A stretch of DNA of 64,000 bases from Methanohalophilus levihalophilus (lineage in GTDB: Archaea; Halobacteriota; Methanosarcinia; Methanosarcinales; Methanosarcinaceae): NCBI RefSeq assembly GCF_017874375.1, contig NZ_JAGGLK010000002.1:434001-498000 (forward strand). The letters run 5' to 3'. Within the stretch, counting starts at the first letter, position 1, and every line of letters begins with the position of its first letter. Positions 63,477-64,000 of the stretch are shown here, piece by piece. Made by a program: the position numbers and the translations under genes. The notes under the pieces were generated by a model, which was given only the letters and a program-made list of their open reading frames with translations, had not been told where the DNA came from and ran no database searches.

Positions 63477-64000
63477 TCAATCCCTCCATCCAAGACATGA
63501 TTTGATAGAAGAAATTGCTCTGACAAGTGTCTTTCTTCCTTTAATGCTGGATACCAGTCTGGCACCCATTAAAGTTTCAACTACCATTTCTGCATGTGTA
63601 TCGACTGGATCTGAAAACTCAAATTCTCCTTGTTCCAGGCCAGTTCTGAGAACATTGTTGAGCCAGTCAAGTATATCATCAAGTAGCAACATATCTTGCT
63701 TTTTAACTTTCTCCGGGAGTTCGTGGAAATCTATTATCACAGAGCCAGGAGGACAGATACATTTGCCTTCATCAAATTCCTGCAATGCATAATCAAAATA
63801 ATATTGAAGCTGCTCACGGGCAGATTTTTCAGATTCCTTCATTTGCGCAATGGATACGGCTAAGCTCTTTCTCCTTTCTTCAAGCAAGGCAGCAACCAAA
63901 TCTTCTTTTTTAGGATAATAATGGTGAATTGAAGCATTTTTTATGCCAAGCTTCTGGGAAATATCCTTGTAACTAAATCCATTATAGCCTCTGCATTGCA
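63477..64000 (-). CDS. TetR-family transcriptional regulator (partial)
   Basis: The first ~35 codons in the window continue off its right edge. On the minus strand the visible helix-turn-helix reads YNGFSYKDISQKLGIKNASIHHYYPKKEDLVAALLEE, classic TetR. The C-terminal ligand domain (about 130 residues) holds CICPPGSVIIDFHELPEK and a helical bundle. Likely represses the DUF1638 operon through the palindrome located just after its own stop. Confidence 0.82.
   Translation of the reverse strand, partial: QCRGYNGFSYKDISQKLGIKNASIHHYYPKKEDLVAALLEERRKSLAVSIAQMKESEKSAREQLQYYFDYALQEFDEGKCICPPGSVIIDFHELPEKVKKQDMLLLDDILDWLNNVLRTGLEQGEFEFSDPVDTHAEMVVETLMGARLVSSIKGRKTLVRAISSIKSCLGWRD

Overview
The window reads as a chromosomal segment of a methylotrophic methanogen, most likely in the Methanosarcinaceae. 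The support is an mtxX-mtxA-mtxH operon (relatives of the tetrahydromethanopterin S-methyltransferase Mtr), an archaeal RFC large subunit ending in a PIP box, a HacA/LeuC-type large subunit, three DUF1638 genes plus a DUF2115 gene (both common in methanogens), archaeal TATA boxes, and Shine-Dalgarno starts with frequent GTG/TTG. The species is not determined.

Layout. 1-9.4 kb is core or near-core: small exported proteins, a disulfide-oxidoreductase-like flavoprotein, rfcL diverging from mtxXAH, a periplasmic-sensing histidine kinase and a methyltransferase-like membrane protein. 9.5-11.9 kb is a small accessory patch: a low-GC PIN protein, a spare copy of the ilvD 3' end, and a DUF4258/DUF2283 pair. 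12-27 kb is mostly housekeeping (ilvD, radical SAM, nucleotidyltransferase, two tRNAs, hacA/leuC, SQR-like/DUF1641), broken up by Fic, a wrecked hicBA module and a Dam-like methylase. 27.5-32 kb holds a GNAT gene, regulators and an RHH/HNH pair. 32.2-44.3 kb is a defence block on one strand: a UvrD-PD-(D/E)XK helicase-nuclease, then SNF2 helicase, DUF4391, type III Mod and type III Res. 44.4-54.4 kb is viral: RHH regulators, zinc ribbons, a RecA-like ATPase, a primase-helicase, a ParB-methyltransferase and both terminase subunits. No portal, capsid, tail or integrase gene is present. 54.6-59 kb is a flavin/redox cluster (flavodoxin, bacterial-type RibBA, iron-sulfur flavoprotein, regulator, NrtS-like). 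59-64 kb is a DUF1638 locus with three intact paralogues, two remnants, a radical SAM gene, DUF2115 and a TetR gene.

The most unusual signal is the amber codon. Three accessory genes (DUF4258, the Dam-like methylase, a GNAT acetyltransferase) are each cut by exactly one in-frame TAG, with the family's conserved sequence continuing in the same frame beyond it. Every terminal TAG I checked also belongs to an accessory gene, and two of these have a second stop within three codons. The core genes I checked all end in TAA or TGA. This fits pyrrolysine decoding of UAG, known in this family, but the pyl genes are not in the window and simple gene decay is not excluded.

Among known kinds of system, the best candidate for an under-described one is the four-gene extended type III restriction-modification operon with its helicase-nuclease neighbour. 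Second is the terminase-bearing, capsid-less viral element next to it. Third is the expanding DUF1638/radical SAM locus, which has a clear palindromic operator.
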